The notes: generated by a model from the sequence alone, not told the origin. A stretch of DNA of 64,000 bases from Melghirimyces algeriensis (GCF_900182565.1 NZ_FXTI01000004.1:1-64000), one strand, 5' to 3'; counted from the first letter of the stretch, positions 30,261 to 40,113 are shown. Numbers and translations are program-made.

Positions 30261-31694
30261 ATGTTATCTTGGTTGGTCAAACGGTTGACCAACACGGTAG
30301 TGGATTCCATAGTGAATCGATTGATGCAGGACCCATACACAGAAAATCTGTTTTCTTTTGTTACCATTGCCCAAAAGCTGAATCCCAGAGGGATCATGGA
30401 GGCGACAATGCGGGCAGAATCCGGCAAACCGATTCATCGCCCCTTGGGAAGTCCGGTTGTTCGTTCTTCTTGGCACCAGTTGCTGTTTAATCCCGTACAC
30501 TTACACCGATTGCCGACCCAGGACGGGGTCAATATCCGCACGAAGACGACGATTGGTCCTCAGGCAAAAAAACCTTTGCATTTGGAAATACCCATATTGA
30601 TTTCCGGAATGTCTTATGGAGGGGCTCTCGGTTTAAAAGCGAAAATGGGACTAGCTAGGGGGGCGGCTATGGCAGGAACCGCCACAAACTCCGGGGAGGC
30701 ACCCCTTGTTTTAGAGGAGCGACGGGAAGCCCGATATTTTATTGGACAGTATAACCGGGGCGGATGGATGAATGACCACGATTCACTCAGCCAGTTGGAT
30801 GCTATTGAAATACAACTGGGTCAAGGGGCACAAGGGGCTGCCCCAATGGGAAGCTCCTCCTGGCAGATGGATGAATCCTTTCGCAAGCGATTTCATATTC
30901 CCAAAGGAGAAGATGCGCCCATCCATACCCGACTGGAGGGAGTCAATCGACCGGAAGAATTTCCGCCATTGGTGCGCCACCTTCGGGAAACCTACGGAGT
31001 ACCGGTAGGGTTGAAAGTTTGTGCAGGTCACTATATTGAAAAAGAACTGGATATTGCGTTGGAAGGCGGGATTGATTATATTGTGGTAGACGGGGCGGAG
31101 GCTGGGACGCATGGTGGCCCCACCATTCTCCAGGATGATTTGGGATTACCCACTTTGCAAGCGCTTGGCCGAACCATTCGTCATTTGGAAAAGCAGGGGG
31201 TCAAGAAGGGGGTCTCTGTGATCGCAGCTGGTGGCTTGACCACGCCAGGTCATTTTCTGAAAGCCATGGCTTTGGGAGCAGATGCCGTATATATCGGTTC
31301 CATTGCTTTAGTGAGCATGCTTCATACGCAATTTAACATAGCGTCTCCATGGGAGCCACCGGTTCAGGTACTCTTATATCAAGGAAAATTTAAGGAAGAC
31401 TTCAATGTTGAACAGGGAGCAGAACATCTGGCCAAATTTTTAAAGTCCTGCGTGGAAGAAATGAAGATGATTGCATACGCTCTGGGAAAAACAGATCTTC
31501 AACAGATTGACAGGAATGATTTGGTCTCTTTAGATCGGGAGCTAGCTCGACTGTTGGGGGTGGATTATGCAGGGCATCCCCGTGAAGAACAGAACCTCGC
31601 CTGGACAGAGGAGCAGGACCCTTGGTTATTTTCCACATCAGAGGATTTTTTCACAGGTCAGGGGGAAGAAATCTCCCCACGGATTTACCATTAA
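30261..31694 (+). CDS. FMN-binding glutamate-synthase-like protein (YerD family)
   Basis: Protein of 477 residues that contains the FMN/glutamate-synthesis domain (Glu_synthase) but neither the glutaminase nor the FAD subunit domain. Motifs: LISGMSYGGALGLKAKMGLARGA, NSGEAPLV, EIQLGQGAQG, VVDGAEAGTHGGPTILQDDLG, SVIAAGGLTTPGHFLKAMALGAD, matching YerD-type proteins. The N-terminal hydrophobic segment may be membrane-associated. The substrate is unknown. ATG 30261 follows AAAGGGG; spacing to the CotF-like gene suggests read-through. A terminator follows directly. Confidence 0.88.
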   Translation: MLSWLVKRLTNTVVDSIVNRLMQDPYTENLFSFVTIAQKLNPRGIMEATMRAESGKPIHRPLGSPVVRSSWHQLLFNPVHLHRLPTQDGVNIRTKTTIGPQAKKPLHLEIPILISGMSYGGALGLKAKMGLARGAAMAGTATNSGEAPLVLEERREARYFIGQYNRGGWMNDHDSLSQLDAIEIQLGQGAQGAAPMGSSSWQMDESFRKRFHIPKGEDAPIHTRLEGVNRPEEFPPLVRHLRETYGVPVGLKVCAGHYIEKELDIALEGGIDYIVVDGAEAGTHGGPTILQDDLGLPTLQALGRTIRHLEKQGVKKGVSVIAAGGLTTPGHFLKAMALGADAVYIGSIALVSMLHTQFNIASPWEPPVQVLLYQGKFKEDFNVEQGAEHLAKFLKSCVEEMKMIAYALGKTDLQQIDRNDLVSLDRELARLLGVDYAGHPREEQNLAWTEEQDPWLFSTSEDFFTGQGEEISPRIYH

Positions 31695-31727
31695 AACATC
31701 CAGAAATCTATCTTCTGGGTGTTTTTC
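31693..31727 (+). terminator. terminator after the FMN protein gene
   Basis: AACA-CCAGAA, loop, TTCTGG-TGTT, then TTTTTC; it overlaps the stop codon. Confidence 0.75.
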
Positions 31728-31927
31728 GATTCTTATTTTTGTATACGATCGGTCCAAGAAGATATGAATGATGATTCGACAAAATTCAATGAATTTGTCA
31801 AAAGCCCTTCTCATTTTTTGAAACTAGTTTAAAATAGTACTTATCATTGGGTTTATATCTTTGGAGATTATAAGTCTATATTTTCAGTAAACTGTGATGA
31901 CAGAAGTATGGAAAGGAAGGGAAGCGA

Positions 31928-32212
31928 ATGGATGCTCAAGCAAAGCATATGATGGCCATTATCCTTCGCATGATTCAAGAAGTATACCAAACGACTGTTA
32001 AACTGGAGGAAGTCTTGAACTCCGGAAGTGTACAAATATTATCGCGGGACTTTGATCCGCTGAATGAATTGCTGGAAGCGATCGGATATCCGGAAGAAAA
32101 AACGGATTTGGTCTATGAGTTGATTCAGGTGTATCTGGAAGGAGAAATGACGTTGGAGGAAGTGGTTATCGGTATTGAAAACGGCATGAATGAAGCGGTA
32201 ATCGTTTCGTAA
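31928..32212 (+). CDS. hypothetical acidic helical protein (94 aa)
   Basis: Small acidic protein of 94 residues: HMMAIILRMIQEVYQTTVKLE at the N-terminus and EGEMTLEEVVIGIENGMNE at the end. It is helical, with no membrane segment, metal motif or signal peptide. I do not recognise the family. ATG 31928 has AAGGAAGGG upstream, and a terminator follows eight bases after the stop, so it is probably a real single gene. The 230-base spacer upstream shows no clear promoter to me. Confidence 0.6.
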   Translation: MDAQAKHMMAIILRMIQEVYQTTVKLEEVLNSGSVQILSRDFDPLNELLEAIGYPEEKTDLVYELIQVYLEGEMTLEEVVIGIENGMNEAVIVS

Positions 32213-32219
32213 AAACCAA

Positions 32220-32246
32220 GCCGGGGATCATCCCGGCGTTTTTGTT
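32220..32246 (+). terminator. terminator
   Basis: GCCGGG, loop, CCCGGC, G, TTTTTGTTT. Confidence 0.85.
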
Positions 32247-32396
32247 TCACAGTAAAGATAGCAGTCTGTGTTGTTGATTGGATGAAAGGGAGCGCGCATT
32301 TTCCTAGAAAAGGTGGAGTAAGAAGCAAAGTGGGAAACGGTTGTTTTACTGGCCTAATGCCACTCCCTTCTTGAATCAAGGGACTTTCCGCTTTAT

Positions 32397-32852
32397 TTAT
32401 GGCTGGTACGTATAAATCCCATGTCCTGTTTTTTGAATGGCTGGATAGATCTCCATAATGGTTTTCATTTTGATGGATGGATTGGCTCCTAAATCCCCGC
32501 CTTTTTTCTTCACTTCCTCTACCAGTTGAGACAGTCGGAGCGGGCCTTGTTCATGTAAGCATTGTGCCACCATTTTTGCTGTTTCAATGGTTTTTCTCTG
32601 TACTCCTTTTGTTTTTGCAAAATCGGCAAAGGAGGGTGGTTCCTTTTCATTCTGCTCTGTCTTGTTTCTTTCGGTTTCTGCCATTTTTGTTTCCACAAGG
32701 GGTGTATGAGTTTGCAGGTAGGATGACAACCCCTGGTTGATTGATCCTGCCAGTGCCGACAGAAGCGCAGCATTTTCCTCTCGAATGATTGTTCTTACTT
32801 TTTCTGCAATCAATCGTTCCACTTCGTGATCCAATGTAATTTTGTTCATCAT
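32397..32852 (-). CDS. hypothetical protein with C-terminal HTH-like domain
   Basis: Protein of 151 residues. The N-terminal part is helical (VERLIAEKVRTIIREENAAL), the middle is polar (KTEQNEKEPP) and the C-terminal 80 residues look like a winged-helix unit (KTIETAKMVAQCLHEQGPL, LSQLVEEVKKKGGDLGANPS, then YPAIQKTGHGIYTY). It may be a DNA-binding regulator. ATG 32852 has AAAGGA seven bases upstream. Function unknown; convergent with the gene upstream and separated by about 180 bases. Confidence 0.62.
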   Translation of the reverse strand: MMNKITLDHEVERLIAEKVRTIIREENAALLSALAGSINQGLSSYLQTHTPLVETKMAETERNKTEQNEKEPPSFADFAKTKGVQRKTIETAKMVAQCLHEQGPLRLSQLVEEVKKKGGDLGANPSIKMKTIMEIYPAIQKTGHGIYTYQP

Positions 32853-33014
32853 TTGATCTTCCTTTCCCTCAAATTTGTATATAAAGTAGAAAAAAGTCAC
32901 TTTGATGTATATGACTTTCACTCTACTCCAGTATATTACCGATTTGAGTAAACATTATACCTTTAAAGTTATTTAAATGAAAAAAGTTTCCTGAAAAATT
33001 ATGTGATCAGGGTT

Positions 33015-33053
33015 AAAATGCCCCCTGTTCTTCGGAAAGGGGGCATTTTTAAA
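33015..33053 (-). terminator. terminator of the DUF2339 unit
   Basis: On the minus strand AATGCCCCC, loop, GGGGGCATT and TTTT. Strong on both strands. Confidence 0.8.
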
Positions 33054-33079
33054 GAAGTATTAGATCGTATGTGAGCGCC

Positions 33080-35326
33080 TTAGTTAGCAGATAAAAAGCG
33101 TTTTTTATATTTTTGATACAAATATGAAACGGATAATAGGATGGTACCTAATCCGATAAACGAGAAAATTCGGTACAGTGTATCGAGAAATGAAAGGTCA
33201 ACAATCATTATTTTAAAGATGGTGATCCCGAACAGACCCATGGACATGACTCGCAAGTTTTGTATACGGCGCCAGATTCCCACAACCATTAAAGTGACAG
33301 AATATAACAGCCATATACCGGATAATGAACTTTGCTTCAAATTAGAGAGGAAATGAAGTGTTTCTTTGTCATCAGATGGTACCTGTGCCAGTATTTTTCG
33401 ATAAAAATCACTGGTTTCCACTGTCAGGAGCTCAAACAAAACCAGTACCGCCAGCACCGAGAAGACAATCCTCCCTTTTTTGAGCCAATGGGATTGGGGT
33501 GTTGTTGTTTGAATGCCGAGTTTGATCGCAAACAGACTGATAGTGATCAAAGCCAGCATGAGAAAGCGCAGATTCAACACGGGAATAAACGCACTTAGTG
33601 GGACAAATTTAGCCCCTGAAACGATACCTGTGAAAAGGGACAGACTGAACGCCGTCAAACCGATGTATAACAGGGAATGGATCTGTTTTTTCAATCCCCT
33701 CCAGACCAAAGGCAGCGCATAGAGCAACCAGACCCCAACCAATACCATGAAATAGATGTATAGAATCGTGGGAGAGGATTTCCCGTCGGCTTCTGTAAGA
33801 AGAATCCGAAATCCATCGGTCGTTTCAACGGTCAACCAAGGAAATAAAAGAAGAATCCACCCTGTTTGAAGACTTGATTGGATGGGTTGCATCTGTTTTT
33901 TTTCCAACCGTCGAATCAGAATGGAACCTGCTGCCAGCGTTCCGGCCAGCACGAGAAAAGCCAGAGTTCTTATGTTCCACACTGGTTGAAATGCTTTTAA
34001 GGGTGTAAACCACCACGTTTCATCCAGCAACAAGAGTTGAAGTGTGGAAACAGCATACAGGAGGAGCGCAAACATCCAAAAATGGTTCTTTTGCTGTTTT
34101 ATGCCCAGCCAGATAAGGAGCAGTGCTCCCATTGACCAGAAAATAATGCTTGGAAACGGGGAGAACCATAACGGGACGGTCAATCCAAACAGGGTAAAGG
34201 CTGCGATGTCATATTGCTGTTGGAAAGCGGTTGACAGGTTTGCTTTGCGGGACAGGAGTATGTATACCGCCCCGATCCCCAGGTAGATCCAGCCTGTCCA
34301 GTCATCATGCTGTGGATGAAATAACGAATAGACTCCTGCTAAATATGCCAAGCCATTCACCGCTGCGGACCCACGTCTGATTTCCCTTCTGGAAGTTGAT
34401 GGCTGATGGTCCAGAAAGACTTCCACTGCCACAAACATTCCCCAAAACAGTGTAAGGAATCCGAAAAGCAGGAGTGGCTGATCCGATTCAGTGTGTACAG
34501 CAAACCAGATGAAATAGACGGCTGCCAAGGTAAGAGGCGGAATCGATACCCACTCTTTCTTCTTTAAGGACACCCAAAGCACACCTATTGTTAACAAGGT
34601 GATATAGGAAAACAGTTTTGTTTCGCTTGCCTCCTCTGCGGGAAGAAGAAAAGGGGTTAAAAACCCACCGATCCAGCCGAGTAAAGTGACGGCCAAAGAG
34701 TCATGACGCAATGCCTGTTGAAAAGAAAGTGCAGTGACAAGAACCATCAACAACAGGGCAACCTGTTGTGGGATCAGATGATAAAAGTTGAATGAGGCGT
34801 ATATAGCCAAATAGTTGATGGAAATTCCGGCTCCAACCACTCCTTGGGCGAACACGGTTAGTTTCTTTTTGCGAAATTTTTCGCCTAAAATGAGAAGGGC
34901 GGTTCCAACGGCTCCTCCCATTAAGACGCGCATGGACTCGGTGATCCACTCATGATCAAAGGCATATTTGAGAAAAAAGCTGACTCCGATGATCAAAGCC
35001 AATGCCCCAATTCGATTTAACAATTTTCCACCGACGAACCATTCCCAACCTTCTTTTAGTTTGGGAATGGAAGGCTGAAAAGTGTTTTCCTTCTTTTTTG
35101 GAGGTATTGCTGTTTGCGGGACGGTTGGAGTAGACGGATTCGGAAGTTCAGAGCGTTCCTGCTGTCCAGGGGATGAACTCTCCGTCAGTGGAACACCTAC
35201 TTTTTCTAGATACCTGACCCGTTTTTCCAAGTGGTTGAACTTGGCTAGAACGGTGAGAACGATTACAACGCTGGCAATAAAACCTAAAAAAAGGCAGACC
35301 AGCAGAAAAGCGATCAGTCCCGCCAT
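33080..35326 (-). CDS. DUF2339 polytopic membrane protein
   Basis: Very hydrophobic protein of 748 residues with about twenty predicted membrane helices. The N-terminal helix and coiled coil (LAKFNHLEKRVRYLEKVG) are followed by a proline-rich linker and the DUF2339 core, marked by WEWFVGGKLLNRIGALALIIG and FLKYAFDHEWI. The family function is unknown; context in other bacteria suggests envelope roles. ATG 35326 follows GGAGG at good spacing. It lies 21 bases after the membrane protein gene at 35348 in the same direction, so they form an operon and may work as a complex. Confidence 0.85.
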   Translation of the reverse strand: MAGLIAFLLVCLFLGFIASVVIVLTVLAKFNHLEKRVRYLEKVGVPLTESSSPGQQERSELPNPSTPTVPQTAIPPKKKENTFQPSIPKLKEGWEWFVGGKLLNRIGALALIIGVSFFLKYAFDHEWITESMRVLMGGAVGTALLILGEKFRKKKLTVFAQGVVGAGISINYLAIYASFNFYHLIPQQVALLLMVLVTALSFQQALRHDSLAVTLLGWIGGFLTPFLLPAEEASETKLFSYITLLTIGVLWVSLKKKEWVSIPPLTLAAVYFIWFAVHTESDQPLLLFGFLTLFWGMFVAVEVFLDHQPSTSRREIRRGSAAVNGLAYLAGVYSLFHPQHDDWTGWIYLGIGAVYILLSRKANLSTAFQQQYDIAAFTLFGLTVPLWFSPFPSIIFWSMGALLLIWLGIKQQKNHFWMFALLLYAVSTLQLLLLDETWWFTPLKAFQPVWNIRTLAFLVLAGTLAAGSILIRRLEKKQMQPIQSSLQTGWILLLFPWLTVETTDGFRILLTEADGKSSPTILYIYFMVLVGVWLLYALPLVWRGLKKQIHSLLYIGLTAFSLSLFTGIVSGAKFVPLSAFIPVLNLRFLMLALITISLFAIKLGIQTTTPQSHWLKKGRIVFSVLAVLVLFELLTVETSDFYRKILAQVPSDDKETLHFLSNLKQSSLSGIWLLYSVTLMVVGIWRRIQNLRVMSMGLFGITIFKIMIVDLSFLDTLYRIFSFIGLGTILLSVSYLYQKYKKRFLSAN

Positions 35327-35347
35327 CTTATTTCCTCCTTCCAACGA

Positions 35348-36052
35348 TCATTTTTTTATATTTAAAGGTCCTGTTCGTTTTAAGGAAAAGGAAAGCTTCT
35401 CATTTAAATCGGATTCCAAATGAACAAATCGGTATTTAGGAGTAATGGTTTTAGTTTTTGGGTTATAAGGAGCGACCACCATGGAATCCTGGTATGTATC
35501 AATAATGAGTAAAGGGGATGGCCCCTGGGATACGAGAAAATACTCCTGGTTTTTGGCGATCAGGGTCCCGCTGGAATAAGATACTGAAATGAGTAAACCG
35601 GCAAGTACAGTGACAGCAATCCAGTTGGTTTGCTGCTTCTGTTTTTGAACCAAGTAAAAGAATAAATACAACAATACCGAGTGGATCAAAAAGAGAAAAA
35701 CCAGCCATCCAAAGTGTTCCCGACTCAGAGAATACCTTACTTTCATTCCGATAATCATGGCGAGTGCCAAAGGAATTAAAACAGAAAACAGAAGGGGACC
35801 GTATTGTCTGAACTCCGGAATGGAGATACAAAGATAAGCGATGGAAAGAGTAAAAATCAGAACACATACAGCCAAGACGACAGAAGTCAGATGGATTTCA
35901 GCATACATGGAAGGGATTTGAAAGTATGACTTGTATCCCACGTCACTCAAGTAAGCGGAGAAGTATCCCAAGCCTGTAATTCCAGCCAAAAGCAAACCTT
36001 CTGGAGCACGGGTGACGATTCGTTCCAGTGGGGTATTTTTTTGGTTCGCCAT
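35348..36052 (-). CDS. hypothetical multi-span membrane protein
   Basis: Protein of 234 residues with five or so hydrophobic segments (LLLAGITGLGYFSAY, VVLAVCVLIFTLSIAY, LLFSVLIPLALAMIIG, VFLFLIHSVLLYLFFY, VTVLAGLLISVSY) and a C-terminal soluble beta-rich domain of about 70 residues. I do not recognise the family. The C-terminal segment (SPLLIIDTYQDSMVVAPYN) resembles a small SH3-like strand set. ATG 36052 has AAAGGAGG. It is the first gene of the operon with the DUF2339 gene. Confidence 0.7.
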   Translation of the reverse strand: MANQKNTPLERIVTRAPEGLLLAGITGLGYFSAYLSDVGYKSYFQIPSMYAEIHLTSVVLAVCVLIFTLSIAYLCISIPEFRQYGPLLFSVLIPLALAMIIGMKVRYSLSREHFGWLVFLFLIHSVLLYLFFYLVQKQKQQTNWIAVTVLAGLLISVSYSSGTLIAKNQEYFLVSQGPSPLLIIDTYQDSMVVAPYNPKTKTITPKYRFVHLESDLNEKLSFSLKRTGPLNIKK

Positions 36053-36272
36053 CTTTTAACCTCCTTTATTGTATTAAGCGAAGTAGAGCTGGCTTCTCGT
36101 AACCAATCGATTTACTGATGAGAGTCGTTTGTTCCTTTGTGGGATACAAACGAAACTGAAACACTTTGTACATATGTTCCCCTCTCCATACCATGAATTA
36201 TATACGGAGATGGTCGAACTTGCGAGAGGGGATGCTCGCTTTCATCCCATAAATGAATAATAGGGGTCTAAA

Positions 36273-36302
36273 TAAAAAAATCCCCATCTGTCCAGATGGG
36301 GG
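36273..36302 (-). terminator. terminator of the isocitrate-dehydrogenase-like gene
   Basis: CCCCATCT, loop GTCC, AGATGGGG; TTTTTTTATTT follows on the minus strand. Confidence 0.85.
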
Positions 36303-36314
36303 CAAGTGTATCGT

Positions 36315-37397
36315 TCACATCTGCAGGTTGTTCCAGACTTCCAGTTTTGTTTGGACTTTCTGGATCACTTCATTGGTAAATTCGGAAGTTGTGGCGCTAC
36401 CTCCCAAATCAGCGGTTCGAATTCCTTCTTTTACAGTTTCAATGATAGCCTCATAGATGGCTCGTGAAGCGACAGGTGCTTGTTCGGTATTCAAATGGGA
36501 TAAGAGTGAGGCAGAGGCTAAAATCATAGCCATTGGATTGGCCAGGTTTTTGCCAAACAGAGTGGGGGCTGTTCCGTGCGGAGCTTCCGCCATCACGACA
36601 TGGGGATTGAAGTCTTCGTCAAAGCTCATCAGGATGGATTCTGCTCCCGCGATGGACCCAAAGAGTTGCAGAACCATATCACTTAGACAATCTCCGTCGC
36701 GGTTCAGGGCAGGAATTACAAGAGAATCTCCTGTATTATTCAGCAACAAAGCATACGTGGCATCGATCAGCTGAGGTTCGTAAGTAACTTCCGGATATCG
36801 CTTGCTGACAGCATCCATTTCTTCCTTTAGCATGCCTTCATAGATGGGGCTGACTGTATATTTGGGTCCACCAAATACTTTTGCGCGAGTGCGTTTGGCA
36901 TGCCGAAATGCGTATTCAGCAACAGCACGGCAGGTTTTGCGGTCGATTGCTTCCGTTCGGTAGGAGACTTCATTGATTCCTTCACCTTCCCGCCATTCTT
37001 TGGCTCCATAGGCGTCTCCAACAGCCATTCGAATGACAGAAATCGGAGCAAAAGCACCCGCTACAGGACGTACACCGGGAATGCGCCGTCCGGTCCGGAC
37101 GATTACTTTTCCATCGATTTCTTTTCGGAGGATCGCATTGGGACTGCCTACATCTCCTTTTTCCTCCGGTGTGATGGTGGCTGCTTTTAATCCATAGCCA
37201 GCTTCTTTCATCGCACGGGCTGCTTCGTAGACCACTTCATTTTTGGTTTTACGACGGTTTTCCAGGCTGAGATCAAAATGTTTCAGTTTCACCTCGAAAC
37301 CGATTACTTCCGGGTCCAGGACTCTAAGAGATTCCTCCAAAAGTTCCTGGCCGGTTTGATCCCCTTCCAACACGACAATTGTTTTTTTCTCTTCCAA
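36315..37397 (-). CDS. isocitrate/isopropylmalate dehydrogenase family protein
   Basis: Beta-decarboxylating dehydrogenase of 360 residues. Visible: VVLEGDQTGQELL at the N-terminus, the substrate-binding GSPNAILRKEIDG and VRTGRRIPGV, NNTGDSLVIPALNRDGDCLSDM (metal aspartates) and VMAEAPHGTAPTL (adenine site). The N-terminus, GDQTGQ rather than GDGIGP, is unlike LeuB, and the likely substrate is isocitrate or a related 2-hydroxy acid; I cannot decide. TTG 37397 has AGAGGTGA six bases upstream, and the protein then starts EEKKTIVVLEGD. The longer frame has ATGs without ribosome sites. Monocistronic. Confidence 0.87.
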   Translation of the reverse strand: MEEKKTIVVLEGDQTGQELLEESLRVLDPEVIGFEVKLKHFDLSLENRRKTKNEVVYEAARAMKEAGYGLKAATITPEEKGDVGSPNAILRKEIDGKVIVRTGRRIPGVRPVAGAFAPISVIRMAVGDAYGAKEWREGEGINEVSYRTEAIDRKTCRAVAEYAFRHAKRTRAKVFGGPKYTVSPIYEGMLKEEMDAVSKRYPEVTYEPQLIDATYALLLNNTGDSLVIPALNRDGDCLSDMVLQLFGSIAGAESILMSFDEDFNPHVVMAEAPHGTAPTLFGKNLANPMAMILASASLLSHLNTEQAPVASRAIYEAIIETVKEGIRTADLGGSATTSEFTNEVIQKVQTKLEVWNNLQM

Positions 37398-37559
37398 CGA
37401 GATCACCTCTTGTATAATATCCTTCCCCATTATAACTGGAAGGGAACCCCTATACCACACCATTGAAGATTCGAAAAAGAAAGAAAAACATCTTGCTTCA
37501 AAGAGAGACTTTTCCAAGATATAATGGGGAAGAGCCATTGTGGAAAAGGAGTGGTGGTT

Positions 37560-39305
37560 TTGGCCCCTGTTCTTCGGGGTTTTATGATTTTGACCTTGGT
37601 CTTGATGGTGATGATGTTCCCTTCTTCTGTTAAATTTTCTTCTGTTGATTTACAGGACAAAGCTGAGATTGAACAAGCGATTGATGAAAAGATTGAAAAA
37701 ATGACTCTGAAGGAAAAAGTGGGACAGATGTTTATCGTCGGTTTCCATAATGGAGGACAGCCGGCTTTTCAGATGAATCGCCAGATCCGAACACTGATCC
37801 GGGATGAAAAAGTCGGTGGTGTGATTCTATTTGACCGAAATATTCAATCCCCCAGTCAAGTCGGCAAGCTGACAAACAAAATGCAGCAATTGGCGCTTTC
37901 GGTGTCACCCCAAATCCCTCTGTTTGTTTCCGTCGATCAGGAGGGAGGGAAAGTGACTCGGATTCGCGAAGGAGTGACGGTGTTTCCTGGAGGAATGGCT
38001 TTGGGGGCTTCAGATAATACTGATCTGTCCTACCGATCCGGCTTTGTGACAGGTTCGGAACTTCGAGCGATGGGAATCAATATGAATATGGCGCCGGTAT
38101 TGGATGTAAACAACAACCCCCGTAATCCTGTGATTGGAGTTCGATCTTTTTCCAGTGATCCCCATCTAGTATCAAAAATGGCATCCGCACAGATTCGCGG
38201 CTACCATGACGGACAAGTTCTCACTGTGGCAAAACATTTTCCCGGACACGGAGATACATCTTCCGATTCCCATGTGAATTTGCCTACAGTTAACCATCCG
38301 ATGGAGCGTTTAAAGCAAATGGAATTGGTTCCCTTTAAACACGTGTTAAACGAGACGGACGCAATCATGTCAGCCCATATCACGTTTCCTGCCATTGAAG
38401 ATACTCCGGGTCTTCCAGGTACCTTATCCAAAAAAGTACTGACTGGTCTTTTGAGAGAACGTTTGGGCTATCAAGGGTTAATCATCACGGATGATCTGGA
38501 GATGGGAGCGATTGTCGAAAACTTCGGTGCCAAAGAGGCTGCTGTTCAAGCAGTGAAGGCCGGAGCGGATGTACTGTTGATTTCCCATGATCTTACCCGT
38601 CAACAATCTTCCATCCATGCAGTGCGAAGAGCGGTGGAAAGCGGAGAGATTTCCGAAAAAAGGATTGACCAATCGGTTCGTCGTATTCTTCAATTAAAGG
38701 GAAAAAAGACAGGCAAAACATCGATTGTGAATCAACCATTGGCTGCAGTGGAGAAAATACCGGAGCAAGTGGCGACAGAGAAAAATCGGACGGTTGCAGG
38801 AGAGGTGGCTCAAGCTGGGATCACGCTTGTACAAGATCCCCAAAGCCGGATTCCTATCAAACAGGGAGATATAAAAAGAATGCTTGTCGTTTCTCCGGTC
38901 AGGGCTCGTGAGCTAGGGAAATCTCTTTCATCTGATGGATTTTCCGTTCAAGTACAATCCGTGGAACCGGACCCTCAATTGTCCACGATTCGGAAAATTA
39001 CGGATCAGGCAACAAATGTGGATGTAGCCATTGTGGCCACATCTCGTGCAGAGGCAAACCCAGGACAGGTGAGACTGATCCGTGCATTGGAAGACCAGGG
39101 AGTTCCAGTGATTGCACTAGGATTGGATACTCCCTATGAAGTGGCTTCACTTTCCCGTCAGACAACATATCTCGCACTTTACAGTTCCACCCGAACAGCG
39201 CTTGAGGCAGCGACAGAAGCCATTACAGGAAAGAAAGGGATCAAGGGAAAACTCCCCATTGATATTCCTGGACTTTATCCTAAAGGTTATGGACTGAAAC
39301 GTTGA
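37560..39305 (+). CDS. nagZ: beta-N-acetylhexosaminidase, GH3 family (NagZ)
   Basis: Secreted or cell-wall glycosidase of 581 residues that removes N-acetylglucosamine from muropeptides. The GH3 domain shows KVGQMFIVGF, VDQEGGKVTRI, KHFPGHGDTSSDSHVNLP (the histidine and aspartate pair that catalyses in this group) and ITDDLEMGAI with the nucleophile aspartate. A second C-terminal domain (about 200 residues) follows, as in Bacillus NagZ/YbbD. TTG 37560 has AAGGAG eight bases upstream, giving an N-terminal signal-like hydrophobic segment. It is divergent from the dehydrogenase gene. Confidence 0.92.
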   Translation: MAPVLRGFMILTLVLMVMMFPSSVKFSSVDLQDKAEIEQAIDEKIEKMTLKEKVGQMFIVGFHNGGQPAFQMNRQIRTLIRDEKVGGVILFDRNIQSPSQVGKLTNKMQQLALSVSPQIPLFVSVDQEGGKVTRIREGVTVFPGGMALGASDNTDLSYRSGFVTGSELRAMGINMNMAPVLDVNNNPRNPVIGVRSFSSDPHLVSKMASAQIRGYHDGQVLTVAKHFPGHGDTSSDSHVNLPTVNHPMERLKQMELVPFKHVLNETDAIMSAHITFPAIEDTPGLPGTLSKKVLTGLLRERLGYQGLIITDDLEMGAIVENFGAKEAAVQAVKAGADVLLISHDLTRQQSSIHAVRRAVESGEISEKRIDQSVRRILQLKGKKTGKTSIVNQPLAAVEKIPEQVATEKNRTVAGEVAQAGITLVQDPQSRIPIKQGDIKRMLVVSPVRARELGKSLSSDGFSVQVQSVEPDPQLSTIRKITDQATNVDVAIVATSRAEANPGQVRLIRALEDQGVPVIALGLDTPYEVASLSRQTTYLALYSSTRTALEAATEAITGKKGIKGKLPIDIPGLYPKGYGLKR

Positions 39306-39438
39306 CCCGGCAGAAGATGTTTTTGTGGGATATTACGACGGAGATCCAGCCTGAAACGGAAATCGGAAACCTCAAAACATTCTTCCCCAAGCAGTTGACA
39401 GGCACTGTGGAAAAAGGTAACGATGGAAAAGGAGGAAC

Positions 39439-39861
39439 ATGGACTTGATTATTCAAATAAGTGCTGCGGTGGCCACAGCCGCTTTTGTTATACTAGTGGT
39501 GGCTGCAGTGGTTTCCCTCCGAAGATTGAATCGAACCATGGAATCGGTGGAATCCACTTTAAATGAAGTGCGTCCCAGACTGGAAGAGTTGGCGAATGAA
39601 TCCGAACGTACCTTGAAGGAAGCACGGAGCCTGATCGAAGATGTGAACCAAAAGACCCGGCAGACCGATGCGTTTTTTGAAACCATTCACAATGCCAGTG
39701 AAAAAATACAGGAATTGTCCAACCACATTACCCATACCGCTTCCTTGCAGAGAGAACGTCTGGGGAATCTCATTGCAATTGTGAGTTCCGGCATGGACCT
39801 TTGGAAGAAATGGCGTTCCATTCGACCGACGAACAAGGAAACCGTGAAAAAAGTCAAATAA
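39439..39861 (+). CDS. ytxG: DUF948 protein YtxG
   Basis: Membrane-associated protein of 140 residues with an N-terminal helix (AAVATAAFVILVVAAVVSL) and a long coiled-coil region (LRPRLEELANESERTLKEAR, ETIHNASEKIQELSNHI), the DUF948/YtxG arrangement. In B. subtilis it is a sigma-B general stress gene, cotranscribed with ytxH and ytxJ. ATG 39439 follows AAAGGAGG. ytxH follows 18 bases later. Function unknown. A TTGACA box about 39.40 kb may be the promoter. Confidence 0.85.
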   Translation: MDLIIQISAAVATAAFVILVVAAVVSLRRLNRTMESVESTLNEVRPRLEELANESERTLKEARSLIEDVNQKTRQTDAFFETIHNASEKIQELSNHITHTASLQRERLGNLIAIVSSGMDLWKKWRSIRPTNKETVKKVK

Positions 39862-39879
39862 CACAGGGGAGATGATTTG

Positions 39880-40113
39880 ATGAGTAAAAGTGGGAAATTT
39901 TTATGTGGAGCAGTGATTGGTGGATTCATCGGTGCAGCGACAGCACTTCTTTTGGCTCCAAAGCCGGGTCGTGAAACCAGGGAAGATCTCTTCAACACGT
40001 TGGAAAAAGCCAAGCAAACGCTTCGGGAAACATCTGAAGATGTGGGTTGGAGAACTACGGAGGTCAAGGAGAATACATCGGATAAATGGATTGAACTCCG
40101 CGAGTCCCAATAA
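39880..40113 (+). CDS. ytxH: YtxH domain protein
   Basis: A 77-residue protein with an N-terminal glycine-zipper membrane segment (FLCGAVIGGFIGAATALLLAP) and the KPGRETREDL sequence that defines YtxH, then a charged helix. YtxH proteins are small stress or envelope proteins. ATG 39880 has GGGGAG eight bases upstream; TTG just before it is less likely. Operon with ytxG. The ytxJ partner of B. subtilis lies 11.6 kb upstream in this genome. A terminator follows. Confidence 0.88.
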   Translation: MSKSGKFLCGAVIGGFIGAATALLLAPKPGRETREDLFNTLEKAKQTLRETSEDVGWRTTEVKENTSDKWIELRESQ

